A stretch of DNA of 64,000 nucleotides from Cutibacterium modestum (GCF_008326345.1 NZ_BJEN01000003.1:186001-250000), one strand, 5' to 3'. Counted from the first letter of the stretch, positions 26,390 to 36,515 are shown. Numbers and translations are program-made. The notes: a model not told the origin generated them from the sequence alone.

Positions 26390-27180
26390 CGGGAACTCAA
26401 AGAGGTTCGTAGGCAGGGAGCGTGTCTGGACCAATAGGATTTCGGCGTTGAGGTGATAGGAATTTCCATGGGCGGTAGATAATTGAACATTTGCTTGCCT
26501 GCACAAGGCAATTCCTGCGGAAATGTCCCAAGGATGTCCGCCTAAAATGACGATGCGTTAAGACGTCCGGTGGCGAACCACGCAAGATCCATAGCCGCGG
26601 ACCCGAGCATTCGGACACGCTGGACTTGGTTTGCCAGGTTCGGCACTACGTTGACGCGGGCACGTTCTTGACCTCAGCCCCTTCGCCTGTCGCGAAGTTG
26701 CCTACCGAGACCACGGCGTCGCGTACAGTCATATTTTTGTTCGGCCTGCTGGGGTGGCCGTTGAGCAGGGCACTGGTGCGCGTCACCTCATAACGTTCGT
26801 GGAATAACGTTCGTGGAGCGCGGGCATGGTTATCTGCCGATATTCGGAACACCATCCCTCACCAGGGCCAATGGCGTGGCGTACATCGGGATTCCTTGGG
26901 TGAAGTTGAGGGTTCTGCCGATGGGGTCGAGACACCAGTAGGTGCCCGAGGGGCCGACGCTGCTGGATTCCTTGCCCAAGAAGGGGATGTCTGGTGTGCG
27001 CCTAGCAAACAGCTTCTTGACTTCGCGCTCGGTGCGCTCGTCCAGTTCGTTCGCGAGGTCGCGATCTGTCTTGTAGGTGGGGGGTCGGGCTTGCCGGTCT
27101 TCAGCAAGTTGACCGTCATGTCGACGGCCTCGGTGAGCGCAGCGGATTCGCAATCAGTTATCGTGCTGCCCTTCATAGGG
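26390..27180 (-). pseudogene. Inositol-monophosphatase family gene, multiply frameshifted
   Basis: Reading the minus strand and changing frame several times gives a recognisable whole. The pieces are [20 protein letters not shown], then [40 protein letters not shown] (family motif DPIDGTxNF, here altered), VRDAVVSVGNFATGEGAEVK, VRMLGSAAMDLAWFATGRLN and, in other frames, GGHPWDISAGIALCR. One break lies at a G6 tract (27079-27084, C6 on the coding strand) that would need seven bases to stay in frame. The product would be an IMPase/histidinol-phosphatase-like enzyme. It is passenger DNA within the island. Confidence 0.6.
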
Positions 27181-27900
27181 AAGAGCCCCGGGGAAATGCT
27201 TGCTGCTCTCGTACGCGATCCTGGGAGCGGCATTCCGACGAGTCTGCGAGAGATAGAACTACGCACAGGCGCGACGGTCATCGATGATCGTGAGGTTCGC
27301 ATCCGGTGTCCGAGCATAGGTACATCTCTAGGCGCGGCTGGGCGTGGGTACTCAAGCGATCTCGCACGTAGCCGAGTATTGCAATGTTGTTGCGAGTGAG
27401 GTCCCGCAGAGTCTCGGGTACTAAGCCTTCTTTGACATCCTGCTGGTATGTGGCGTCGTAGTCTGGATCAAGGGAGAGCGCTGGTAGGTGTGTAAGCCGT
27501 TCTCGACGAGCTCGACCAGCAGAGCATTCGAAATGTCCTGGTACAGCATGTTGAGGCTGATGCCGACCAGGCCCAGCCGATCTGCAGGCGCGATCAGTTG
27601 CACAAGTGACCGATCGGCTAAGGTGTCAGCTCTGCTGGGGTAGGCCCACCACGTCCTGCATGGACCCCTCTATGGCCCGTTATTGGAATTGGGGTGGAGT
27701 GACGCGATCACTCGATCGAGGTCGGCTCGCATTTGGACCAGATCGATGTCCTTCGTCGTCGGGTAGTGCGGCTTGCGTTCGAAAGTGTCCGGCAGCCGTG
27801 CGTCGAGTGAGAGCCCGTGCAGTGAGTAAGCGGTCACTACCACGTCTGCGCGGGAAGGGCGAAGGGCCTCGCCAAGCATAGATTGACAAGGCCGTTCGTG
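27181..27900 (-). pseudogene. Unrecognised coding remnants inside the island
   Basis: Two decayed pieces can be read on the minus strand. One (27603 to about 27350) gives LIAPADRLGLVGISLNMLYQ and, after a frame change, DYDATYQQDVKEGLVPETLR followed by DLTRNNIAILGYV. The other (27879-27670) is a 69-codon frame beginning MLGEALRPSRADVVVTAYSL. Neither was assigned to a family; both lack supporting start signals. They probably belong to one or two genes carried with the phosphatase remnant. Confidence 0.3.
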
Positions 27901-27975
27901 TGGAGCGGGCGACGGGAATCGAACCCGCGTATCCAGCTTGGGAAGCTGGCGCTCTACCATTGAGCTACGCCCGCA
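27901..27975 (-). tRNA. tRNA-Gly (anticodon CCC)
   Basis: On the minus strand the sequence folds as a complete tRNA. The 7-bp acceptor pairs GCGGGCG with CGCCCGC, the D-arm follows TAGCTCAATGGTAGAGC, the anticodon arm is CCAGC-TTCCCAA-GCTGG (anticodon CCC, reading GGG), the T-arm is CGGG-TTCGATT-CCCG, and CCA is encoded. Its 3' half is duplicated at 22424-22465, so this gene served as the integration site and was regenerated intact. Confidence 0.95.
27903..27944 (+). repeat. attR-like direct repeat (3' half of tRNA-Gly)
   Basis: Second copy of the 42-base att-like repeat; see 22424-22465. Differences from that copy are three transitions (positions 8, 27 and 37 of the repeat), which suggests the island's end came with the element or has aged. 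Confidence 0.75.
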
Positions 27976-28036
27976 ACGTCCAAAGACTTTGGATAGTTTA
28001 GCGCACTATATCGGAGTTGTGCGAACCCAACAGATT

Positions 28037-28648
28037 TCAGTAATGCTGGGGGACTCGCCCATATTTCACCGGGCCGACGGAACACGGTCCCTGCTCAAGG
28101 ACCGGATGAAGCGAATCCATCCAGCGTCTTACCGGTGGCAGCCAGACCATGACGCCGGCGGCAACCAGGAACGGCATTCCAACCCACGACACCCAATTGA
28201 GGGTTACAGCTGTGCATCCGACTGCGATTCCGCCGATGGCACCCCAGCGCACCCACCGGCGGCCTAGCCACGTGTTGACAGCAAGGATCCCGGGCATGGC
28301 CACCATCGCGGCAGCGATGCACATCATAGTGGTGGCCAGAAGGACCGACGCTAAGGATCCAGGGCGTGGGTGGGCCCAGGTCATGAGGTTCGTAGCCTGG
28401 ATGAACGTCCGCATGTGGATGGACTGCCACCATGTAATCAGTAGCGCTGCGGCGGCAGTGATTGCTGCAACGAGGTAAAGTCCGGCAGCGATCCTTCCGA
28501 CTCTCGCTGACGATGCGGCTTGGGTCTGGGGGTTCTCGGATGGGGGGAAAGTGGCGATTGTGTCGGCGCTGGCATGTGGTGGTGTACTCGGTGAGACGCT
28601 TTCTGTTTCTGCATGGCGGGGCTGTGGGTAAGTGGGCTGTTCGATCAC
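28037..28648 (-). CDS. Membrane protein of unknown function
   Basis: About 203 residues if the GTG at 28648 (AGGAGG close upstream) is used. A polar proline/serine-rich N-terminus of about 55 residues precedes four hydrophobic helices: AAGLYLVAAITAAAALLITW, LLATTMMCIAAAMVAMPGIL, WGAIGGIAVGCTAVTLNWV and MPFLVAAGVMVWL. No family is recognised. It lies between the tRNA-Gly and the sugar transporter operon and is not obviously part of either. Confidence 0.6.
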   Translation of the reverse strand: MIEQPTYPQPRHAETESVSPSTPPHASADTIATFPPSENPQTQAASSARVGRIAAGLYLVAAITAAAALLITWWQSIHMRTFIQATNLMTWAHPRPGSLASVLLATTMMCIAAAMVAMPGILAVNTWLGRRWVRWGAIGGIAVGCTAVTLNWVSWVGMPFLVAAGVMVWLPPVRRWMDSLHPVLEQGPCSVGPVKYGRVPQHY

Positions 28649-28813
28649 GATCCTCCTGGCGACGTGTTGCTCCAGCCTAGACGTAGTGGCCGACCAAGCG
28701 AACGGATCCTGGCCTGGGTAGCTTGCTATGGTTACCTTGAAGATTTTCGACCCCATTACCACGGTCGGTGGCACAACGTGCTCCTGCTTGCGGGATTGTC
28801 ACCACCGACGCTT

Positions 28814-28848
28814 GGGCCTTCCACCATCAGCCAAGGATGGTCGAAGGC
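28814..28848 (-). terminator. Hairpin downstream of the sugar ABC operon
   Basis: GGCCTTC (28814-28820) pairs with GAAGGCC (28842-28848), with an inner CCAT/ATGG pair. It lies 20-50 bases after the stop of the permease gene on the minus strand. No strong T-run follows, so it may be a weak or Rho-assisted terminator. Confidence 0.45.
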
Positions 28849-28866
28849 CTCAGGCGATAAGAGGGG

Positions 28867-29682
28867 TTACTTGACCGCACCCGAAGTAATACCGGAAATG
28901 ATGCTGCGCTGGAACACAATGAACAGCACCACGATCGGCACGCTCATGAGCAGCACGTAGGTGAAGATGAGATGCCAGTTATTGAGGTGCACCCCGGCAC
29001 TGGCGACGGTGAACAAGTTCAGCGGTAGGGTGTCCATCCGGCCTCCTACGACGAAAAAGGCATAGAAGACGTCATTCCACACGTAGAGGCTGATGAGGAT
29101 TGTCGCAGTGGCGAGCACCGGCCGAAGTAGGGGAAGGATGACTTTCAGGAAGACCCGCATCGGTCCGGCCCCATCGATGCGCGCTGCTTCCTCGAGTGAT
29201 TCGGGGACGGTGCGGACGAATCCAGTGACGAAGAAGATCACCGTCGACAGGTACATCCCCACATAGGCACAGATCATTCCAATGGGACGGCCAGCCAATC
29301 CCAGCTGACGCAGCAGTAGCACCAAAGTAACGACCGCTGGTGGCAGGATGATGCCCGAGATTCCCAGCGCGTAGATCACGGAGACGAGCTTGCCTTTGCG
29401 TCGGGCCAACACCCACGATGCCATCGACCCGATGATCAAGACGATAACCACCGAGGGCACCAACAGGAATAGCGAGCCCAGATATGCCCAACCGATCCGT
29501 GTCTGGCTGATGACAGTGGAGATGTTGGTCCACAGCTGCCAATGGTGCGGCAGCGATATGTCCGGGGTGAGCGCCTCGGCCTGCGACTTTCCCGCGGTGA
29601 CGAGGACTGTCCACAGCGGTATCCCAACGATGACCAAAGCCAGCAGTACCGCGCCAATTGGCTGAATGATGCGCTTGATCAT
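28867..29682 (-). CDS. Carbohydrate ABC transporter permease (MalG/CUT1 type)
   Basis: 271 residues, six predicted membrane helices, and the EAA loop that contacts the ATPase: EEAARIDGAGPMRVFLKVILP, around residues 170-190. ATG 29682 overlaps the stop of the upstream permease (ATGA). With 29679-30581 and 30587-31897 it forms a CUT1 sugar importer lacking its own ATPase; a shared MsiK-like ATPase encoded elsewhere would energise it, as is common in actinobacteria. The adjacent alpha-galactosidase suggests alpha-galactosides as substrate. Confidence 0.9.
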   Translation of the reverse strand: MIKRIIQPIGAVLLALVIVGIPLWTVLVTAGKSQAEALTPDISLPHHWQLWTNISTVISQTRIGWAYLGSLFLLVPSVVIVLIIGSMASWVLARRKGKLVSVIYALGISGIILPPAVVTLVLLLRQLGLAGRPIGMICAYVGMYLSTVIFFVTGFVRTVPESLEEAARIDGAGPMRVFLKVILPLLRPVLATATILISLYVWNDVFYAFFVVGGRMDTLPLNLFTVASAGVHLNNWHLIFTYVLLMSVPIVVLFIVFQRSIISGITSGAVK

Positions 29683-30581
29683 GACATCCTTCCTTCACGG
29701 CGACGAAGCATCCCGATTACGGGGAATGCCAAGATGACGACGGCCAGGAAGAGCATCAGGCTCATCGTTGTCGCCTGAGCGTAGAGACCCTGACCAAAAG
29801 TTCGGAAGATGAAGAGGTTAAGCAGCTCGGTAGAGCCGCCGGGTCCTCCGCCCGTCGTCGCCTGGATGATATCGAAGGAGTTCATCGACCCCAGCAAGGC
29901 GGTGGCAACGTTAAACGTCACCGCCGGGGCGATGAGAGGCAGGCGGATCTGGTGGAATGTTGCCCATCGCGACGCCCCGTCAATACGTGCTGCCTCGAGC
30001 ACTTGGGCATCGATCGTCTTGAGTCCCGCCAGGTACACGAGCATCGACATGCCCATCCACTTCCATGAGTGGATGACAATGCATACGAGCAAAGTCCACG
30101 TGGTAGATCCCAGCCAGGCGACTTTCACCGGCGCCCCCGTGAGTATTCCCAGTATCTGGTTGAGCCCGCCGTCGGGTCGCAGCAACGCTTGGAAGATGTA
30201 ACCAGTTGCCAGTGCCGAGAGGATGACAGGGATAAAAAAGATCACTCGGACGATCTTGTTGACGAGGGTGTCGCGCTCCAACAATATGGCCAGCATCAAC
30301 CCGAACAGATTCTGCAATGCGGCCACACCAGCAGCGTAGATGAGGGTGATGATCAGGGATTTCCGCAAGCTTCCTGATTCGATGAGATCGGAGAAATTGC
30401 CCCATCCGACCGGATTGATGGCTGTTTTGAAGCTCGACCAGTCGGTGAAGGCGTAGATGAAGTTGTAGATCGTTGGTGTGAGGAAGAACACCGCGAGCAC
30501 AGCGAACGCGGGTACGACGAATTCCCAGGGGTGCGATTGTTTTACACGGCCGTGTCGCGGTGCGGCTTCCAGCGAGGGCAT
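29679..30581 (-). CDS. Carbohydrate ABC transporter permease (MalF/CUT1 type)
   Basis: 300 residues with a short cytoplasmic N-terminus, six membrane segments (first FVVPAFAVLAVFFLTPTIY) and the EAA-type loop LEAARIDGASRWATFHQIRL followed by PLIAP. It starts five bases after the binding-protein stop and overlaps the second permease. Intact. Confidence 0.9.
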   Translation of the reverse strand: MPSLEAAPRHGRVKQSHPWEFVVPAFAVLAVFFLTPTIYNFIYAFTDWSSFKTAINPVGWGNFSDLIESGSLRKSLIITLIYAAGVAALQNLFGLMLAILLERDTLVNKIVRVIFFIPVILSALATGYIFQALLRPDGGLNQILGILTGAPVKVAWLGSTTWTLLVCIVIHSWKWMGMSMLVYLAGLKTIDAQVLEAARIDGASRWATFHQIRLPLIAPAVTFNVATALLGSMNSFDIIQATTGGGPGGSTELLNLFIFRTFGQGLYAQATTMSLMLFLAVVILAFPVIGMLRRREGRMS

Positions 30582-30586
30582 GAGGA

Positions 30587-31897
30587 TCAGAATCCCTTTG
30601 CGCCGATCGCCTTGGCGAGCTGGGCGAACTGGGCCTGGATCTCTGAACCCACCTGCGCTGGGGTTTTCGTGCCGGCGATCATGTCGCCGAGATTCTTAGC
30701 TAAGTCAGGGTTGGCGACGGCCAGAGACTGCATCGAGCCGACCGAGTCCTTGAGGGTGGCATTCGAGTCTATGAGGGCCTTGGGCACGGAATCGGGAGTC
30801 TTGACATCATCAATGATGGAAACAGTGTTCTGCGCCTTGATGAAGGACGCATAGTCGTTGGACAACCAGTAGGTGATGAACTGACGTGACGCAGCCTCCT
30901 TCTTGGCGTCGTTCGACTTGAAGGCGACCACGGCGTTGGTCTGGTCGGGGATCGACGTCGCCACGGTGCCCGACTTGGAGATCGGGAAGAACCCGATCTT
31001 CTTGTTAAGGGTGGCGGTGCCGGCATGGGCGGCCATGTTGCCCAATAGGCTCGTCACCTGGATGGCCATGGCTGCTTTCCCGCCGAGCAGCGCTTTGGCT
31101 TGGTCGTTAAAGGTTCCGGTCTTGATATCCGAGTTGAACAAACCCTCCTTGATCATTGTGTCGTAGGTGTTGATGGCATCCTGGATTTCAGTGCCGGTGA
31201 ACTTGTCCTCGTTCTTGTTGACCTTGTCCCACAGACCGGCCTTGGCGGCGTCGGCCAGCTGTACCTGGACCGCCCACTGGGAGGCCCACCATTCACCGCC
31301 CATCTCGTAGAAAGGAGTCTGTCCGGCAGCTTTGAGCTTCCTGGCGGCGGTCAGCATTTCGTTGAAGTTTTTAGGCACGTGGACGCTTTTGGCTGTAAAA
31401 ACTTCTTTGTTGTACCACACTCCCATGACTGACGGAGCTGAAATGAAGGCGGCGTACCGATGCCCGTCAAGAGTTCCGCCGGCCGCCAGGACGTTTTTGT
31501 CGGTCTTGGATTCCCATGGGGCCCCGTCGAGGGTTTGAAGACGCTCCTTGGCTCCGAGACTGGTAAGCATCGACGTTGTCGGCTGCCACATCGCCAGGTC
31601 AGGAATATCCCCGGTAGCGACTTTCGTCTGGCCCCCCTGCTCATAGGGGGCTGGGATCGTGACAATATTGACTTTAGCCCCGGTCGCTTTGCTGAAATCG
31701 GCTGCGACCTGCTTGGGAATTGAAGCTGATGACTGGGCAGCCCACATCGTCAACTCGACACCGTCAAGCTTGGCGCTCGCTGATGACCACGACTTGGGGG
31801 ACGAGGACTCCGAAGAGCCAGAGCCCGGGTCTGAGCAGGCCGTCAGGGCTAACGCCGTGATAGTTCCTACCACAGCAGCTTTGAGGATGCGTTTCAT
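30587..31897 (-). CDS. Extracellular sugar-binding lipoprotein of an ABC importer
   Basis: 436 residues from ATG 31897, which overlaps the alpha-galactosidase stop as ATGA, with GGAG upstream. The signal peptide MKRILKAAVVGTITALALTAC ends in a lipobox with Cys at position 21. The remainder is a family-1 solute-binding protein (LTMWAAQ near the mature N-terminus; GKAAMAIQV and NAVVAFKSND later). It would be anchored outside the membrane and deliver an oligosaccharide to the two permeases. Confidence 0.88.
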   Translation of the reverse strand: MKRILKAAVVGTITALALTACSDPGSGSSESSSPKSWSSASAKLDGVELTMWAAQSSASIPKQVAADFSKATGAKVNIVTIPAPYEQGGQTKVATGDIPDLAMWQPTTSMLTSLGAKERLQTLDGAPWESKTDKNVLAAGGTLDGHRYAAFISAPSVMGVWYNKEVFTAKSVHVPKNFNEMLTAARKLKAAGQTPFYEMGGEWWASQWAVQVQLADAAKAGLWDKVNKNEDKFTGTEIQDAINTYDTMIKEGLFNSDIKTGTFNDQAKALLGGKAAMAIQVTSLLGNMAAHAGTATLNKKIGFFPISKSGTVATSIPDQTNAVVAFKSNDAKKEAASRQFITYWLSNDYASFIKAQNTVSIIDDVKTPDSVPKALIDSNATLKDSVGSMQSLAVANPDLAKNLGDMIAGTKTPAQVGSEIQAQFAQLAKAIGAKGF

Positions 31898-33991
31898 TTT
31901 TTCTCCATTTCTGCGACATCGGTGACGCGATCGTGAAGATCCCGGACGCGGTAGACCCGGCCGGTCGGTTTGGGAGACGGGCAAGTCAGCTGAGGTGAAC
32001 CTGATGAGTAATCAATGCGGATTCCTAGATCGGGGACCAACGAGGTTGGTGGGTAGATCTGTTCAAGTCGGGTTCCAGCGAGGGTTGACAGGTCGAGAAT
32101 CGTGGATTCGTTGCTGGGGCGGTGCCAAACGATGATCTCCCCGTCGCGAGACGATTTTTTCGACGCCCAGTGACGATCCACTCGTCGTCCCAGCTGGCAA
32201 GGCCGTTCGGCCACCACGGTAGTTGGCTGGTCAGATCTGACCGCAAGGCCTTGGCTACCTCCACGCCGGATTTCACGAGAGCCATCTGGTGGGCGTTCAT
32301 GTGGTCGACATGACCAGATAGGTAAAAGGTGCCGGCCAAGGAGGTTGTTACGGTAAAGACGATTTGTTCGTCGTCCATGTCCGGCTGCGGATAAGCCCAA
32401 TTGGCGGCTTGTTCGGGTAAAACTGTCATCGGTGAATTGGCTGCGATGGGCGGGTAGCGCACCGGATCCTGTAGGTCTGATGTTGACTGGATGGCCGCCC
32501 GTGCCAACAGGGCGTAATCGGTGGTCATGCCCCCAGATGCACAGTTTTCGACGATGAGTCCACGGTGACGAAGAGGAAGGTCAGCGAGCCAGGAGGCCCA
32601 GATGCGGCAGTGCCCCAGCAAGCCGTCCCCGGGAGAATCCGCATCCTCATCGGGGCCAGAACCGACAGAGAAATTGTCATCGATCTTAAGGTAACCGATG
32701 CCGTAACCGATCATCCGGTCGATGACGGCATTCAGATGAGCGCGAGCTTGCGGATTGCGCATATCCAGACGTAGCCGGTTCTGTTCGACGATCGGAACCC
32801 CGGCGCGGCGCATGAAAGCCTCTGGGGGCAGATCATTGACGAGAGGACTGTGTAAACCGACCGCCAGCGGCTCAATCCACAGGCCGGGTGTCATGCCGTA
32901 GGCGACAATGAGATCGAGGGTATGGCGCAGTCCGCCGGGGAAACGGCGTGGCGAGGGCTCCCAGCGGCCGACGTCGTCCCACCAGTCTGCGTTGTCGGAG
33001 TGCCAACCAGCGTCGATACAGTACACCTCGGCCCCGGCGGCAGCCGCAGCAGGGATGAGGGTTGCCTGTTTCTCCTCGGTGGGGTCGGCCATGAGTGTGT
33101 TCATGTAGTCGTTGAAGACGATCGGAGCAGCTGCTGCATCGTGACCGTCAATGCGTCGTAAAACTCGCCGGTAAGTGGTCAGTTCGGCTGCCGCGCCCTG
33201 CCAGTTGTCATCAGATACCGCTAAAGTCACTGTGGGGGTAGTGAAATTCTCGCCTGGGTTGAGCTGGTGCATCCAGTGGTGCTGAAGGTCGGTTGGCCCG
33301 AAGAGGCAGAGGCCGAGGGTTGACGAGCACCGAGCTAACTCGACGGTCCAGCCACCGTTGTGTTCGATCTGCCAGCCCACGGCGTGTCCGGAGGCCTGGT
33401 CAGTGATGAAGCCGACCGGTTCCCAGCGGCCTGATGACCAGCCGGACTCTGAGGATAGGACGAGGCGGTCGCGCGGGGATTCTCCGTGCAATTCGGTGCC
33501 GACGGCTACCAAAAGATCGGACAGGCGGCGATGGGTCCACCGTTGCTCGGCCATCCACGCACTGGGTGCGATGAGCAGGTCAAGGTCATCAAGTTCGGCT
33601 CCAGATAGCAGGCTTGCGCACATCACGGAGACGGCTGTGAGGTGGACCGGATGCGTGCCGTCATTGTGGACGGTTGTTTGCCCATGCAGGGTCCTGGGGT
33701 GGGGTGCCACAGATCGACGGTGACGGTGAGTTTAGAGCCTGGATCATGTTGGATGACTCGGGTTCCGGGCCATGGCGAGGTGAGCGGCTCGCGGCGGATG
33801 GGACGGAGACCGGATCCGACCGCAGTTTGGGTAAGGCGATGGTCGACGAAGCACCGGCCGTGTTCGAGGGTGAGGCACTCGACGAGGGGGAGCGCCAGCG
33901 CGTCGTCAAGAGTTCCGGCTGCCAAGCCGACAGGTTGGTCGGGGGCCGTCGCGAGCCGGAACGGCTGGACGACATGGGTGACATCATGCAT
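31894..33991 (-). pseudogene. GH36 alpha-galactosidase, two one-base deletions
   Basis: Three consecutive frames make one GH36 enzyme of about 700 residues. From ATG 33991 (AGGAG upstream) the N-terminal beta-sandwich region reads to VDLWHPTP. At the C4 run near 33696-33699 (GGGG on the plus strand) the frame changes and continues through the catalytic domain: IVFNDYMNTLMADPT, YLKIDDNFS (nucleophile Asp) and ENCASGGM followed by TSDLQDP (acid/base region). At a T6 tract, 32155-32160 (A6 in the coding strand), it changes again to reach the stop at 31894. Adding one base at each site restores the enzyme. It would release galactose from melibiose/raffinose-type sugars. The transporter genes behind it are intact. 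Confidence 0.8.
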
Positions 33992-34175
33992 GGTGGTGAA
34001 CTCCTGGCTGGCTGGCATTGGCCGTCGTTCGTGATGCCGTTCACCCTAGGAGCTGAGGAAGGGGCCGTCCACAGTACATGAAAGGCCGTTTTCACGCGCT
34101 CGTGGCAGCCTCGATCATTCGTCGTAGGCTGCGTGGAACTCCAGCCAGAGGTGACGTTGTTGCAAGGGAGGACAC

Positions 34176-35488
34176 ATGACACAGATCACACGTAGATCAG
34201 TCCTCGGCGCCGCCGTTTTTACGGCGGTTGTTCCAGTAGTCGCCAGCCACGATCGGGCCGTCGCCGCTGACGCCGATATCGACCTTGCCGGCTGGACTCT
34301 CCTGGGCGTTGGAGATGAGTTCACCGATCCCGCTCACAGCTCGGCCCAGTGGCATCGCGGCTGTGGTATCCCCACTCGGGAAGCGGGCTTTTCCAAGACG
34401 CGAATGTGTCCGTCTCCGATGGCCAGCTTCACCTGACCGCTCGTGCCGACCGGTACGACAGTTTTTCGTACACCTTCGGCGCCGTCGAGTCGTTTTTCGA
34501 CTTGCCAGGCTTATGCACCTACGTCGAAGTGCGCGCCAAGGCCTTACCCTCGGCCGCCCGGGTACTGTCGGCCATCTGGATGCAGTCGTCCAACCTCAAC
34601 GGCGGTCCCTCCCTGCTTACTGGCGCCGAGCCGAACCCAGAACTCGACATCGAAGAGACCTTTGACCACACGAAAATGAACATCGCAACCCACGTATGGC
34701 CCGGCAACACGGAGGCTACGCATCAGAGTCTCGGCGGCCACGCTTACCCAGTCGGCGTCGACATCTCGCAGGGTTATCACACCTACGGCGTCGAGCGCCG
34801 CGACGGTCGACTCCGGTTCTACTTTGACCGTCACTTAGCTTGGGAAACGAAGCCCGGCGACCCCGCCCTATGGCGAATGTCGCGGCACATGGTCCTTAGT
34901 CTTGAGGGCCATCTGGGCACCCCAGTCGCCAGTCAACTCCCGGCTAGTTTCGACGTCGACTATGTGCGCGTCTGGTACGCTCCCAACCCGGCGCTGGAGC
35001 CCGGAGATTACCGGCTGACTAGCGCAGACGGACGATTCTTGGCGCTCCATGACGGTGTCCCTGCCCTGCTGGCGCAGCCACAGACCTGGCGTGTGGTCCC
35101 ACATGACGACTGCACATACAGCCTCTCTACCCCTGACGGCGTGGTGCTTGGCGTCGACATCGAGGCCGGGAGACACGAGGTTGTCGCCGGTGCTGGCCGC
35201 CGGACGACCTTCGACGCTGCGGGCAGCCTCAACCGCTGGCACTTGCTGGCAGATGGGGACGGGCGAACCTTGCATTCCAAGTTCACCGGCATGCCGGTCG
35301 TCCTAGTCGACGGTCAGCTGGTCGAGGGCTCGAATTCGGCTATCGCAGCGGTCTGGACGCTCACTGCGGCGGCTCCCCTGCCGACTCCCGGCCCGTCGAC
35401 CCCGGCCCCCTCTACCCTGGCGGCCTCGAGTGTAATCCCCTCGCGCCCCGGCCCCTCGTGGACGCGATTGCCGAGGACGGGGGCATGA
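34176..35488 (+). pseudogene. Secreted GH16-family glycosidase with lectin-like domain, frameshifted
   Basis: ATG 34176 behind GGGAGGAC opens a Tat-type signal peptide (MTQITRRSVLGAAVF). A one-base deletion near 34360 separates it from the rest: ...SAQWHRG, then LWYPHSGSGLFQDANVSV. The catalytic GH16 motif ExDxxE is present as ELDIEE, after NPELDIEETFDH. A second domain of about 130 residues (GDYRLTSADGRFLALHDG onward) resembles a beta-trefoil carbohydrate-binding module. The C-terminus is proline/serine/threonine-rich and ends TRLPRTGA: an LPXTG-like sortase motif without the usual membrane anchor. Confidence 0.7.
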
Positions 35489-35507
35489 ATCCGGTATCGT
35501 CCGATGC

Positions 35508-36515
35508 ATGGAACGTGACCCGGCCATAGTGAGGCGGCCGTGGTGGCCCCCACGGCTGGCTGATGTCGCCGAGCGTTCCGGCGTCTCCTTGGCGACAGCC
35601 TCGCGTGCCCTGGCAAGTCAGTACGGCACTGAAGGTACCCTCCCGCAGGCCACCGAGGAGATCCTCACCGCGGCAGCTGAACTGGGGTATCGGCGCGCCG
35701 ACCCCGATGTCGCCCGGTTGCATGTCCTCGTCTCCGACATCGGTCGCACCGGTTATTGGGCGACGCTCTCGGGGGTACTCACCGCGGCCCTCGACCTTGA
35801 CGTCGAAACCTCTTTACATGTGTTGGCAGGTTCGCCGGTGCGATGTCGTTCCACCGTGCAATGTGCCTTGGACGCTCGAGCTGACGGGGTCGTCGTCCTG
35901 GAATTTGATTCTCCTAGCGTTGCCCTCCTGCCTAGGTTGCCCGTCGACCTGCCGGTCGCTATTGCCGGAGGGAGGCCTGAGGGCGGCGAGCCCTGGCCGC
36001 GGGCATGGATCGACGATCGGGCAGGTGCCCTCATAGCCACCGAATACTTAGCGGACCTCGGCCACCGTCGCATCGCCTATGTCGGAGTACCGCCTGCAGG
36101 GCATCCTGATCCACGATGCGCGGGATGGCGCGAGGTTATGGCTGCCCGGGGTCTCCCGTCGCTCGAACCGTTGGCGACTGGGTGGTCGGTCGAGACGGGC
36201 ATGCACGTTGCACGTGCGGTACGAGCGCACCGGGTGACCGCAGTCCTGTGCGGAAACGACGACGTGGCCCTCGGCCTCATGACAGGGCTTGACAAGCTGG
36301 GGCTAAGAGTCCCCGAGGATGTCTCGGTTGTTGGTATGGATGATCACCCCCATTCGGTAGCTACTCGGCCAGCGCTCACGACGGTGCGGCTCGATTTTGC
36401 CGCTGTGGGAGAGGCGGCGGCTCGTCTTGCCCTTGGAGTCGACGACTCGAGGGTCGTCCAGATTCCCACCGCTCTTATAATGCGGGCCTCAGCGTGCCTT
36501 CCGGTGGATACTTGA
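35508..36515 (+). CDS. LacI family transcriptional regulator
   Basis: 335 residues. The helix-turn-helix PRLADVAERSGVSLATASRA near residue 15 is the LacI DNA-binding motif, followed by the hinge LGYRRADPDVARL. The periplasmic-binding-protein-like core has the typical DGVVVLEFDS, ATEYLADLGHRRIAYVG and CGNDDVALGLMTGLDKLG, plus VSVVGMDDHPHS. It starts 19 bases after the GH16 gene and probably controls the GH16/alpha-galactoside genes around it. Confidence 0.9.
   Translation: MERDPAIVRRPWWPPRLADVAERSGVSLATASRALASQYGTEGTLPQATEEILTAAAELGYRRADPDVARLHVLVSDIGRTGYWATLSGVLTAALDLDVETSLHVLAGSPVRCRSTVQCALDARADGVVVLEFDSPSVALLPRLPVDLPVAIAGGRPEGGEPWPRAWIDDRAGALIATEYLADLGHRRIAYVGVPPAGHPDPRCAGWREVMAARGLPSLEPLATGWSVETGMHVARAVRAHRVTAVLCGNDDVALGLMTGLDKLGLRVPEDVSVVGMDDHPHSVATRPALTTVRLDFAAVGEAAARLALGVDDSRVVQIPTALIMRASACLPVDT

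Noticed and set aside
26202-26618. Several short minus-strand frames after the bacteriocin ATPase
   Set aside because: The 26390-26618 frames are pieces of the phosphatase pseudogene in changing frames; the rest lack coding character.
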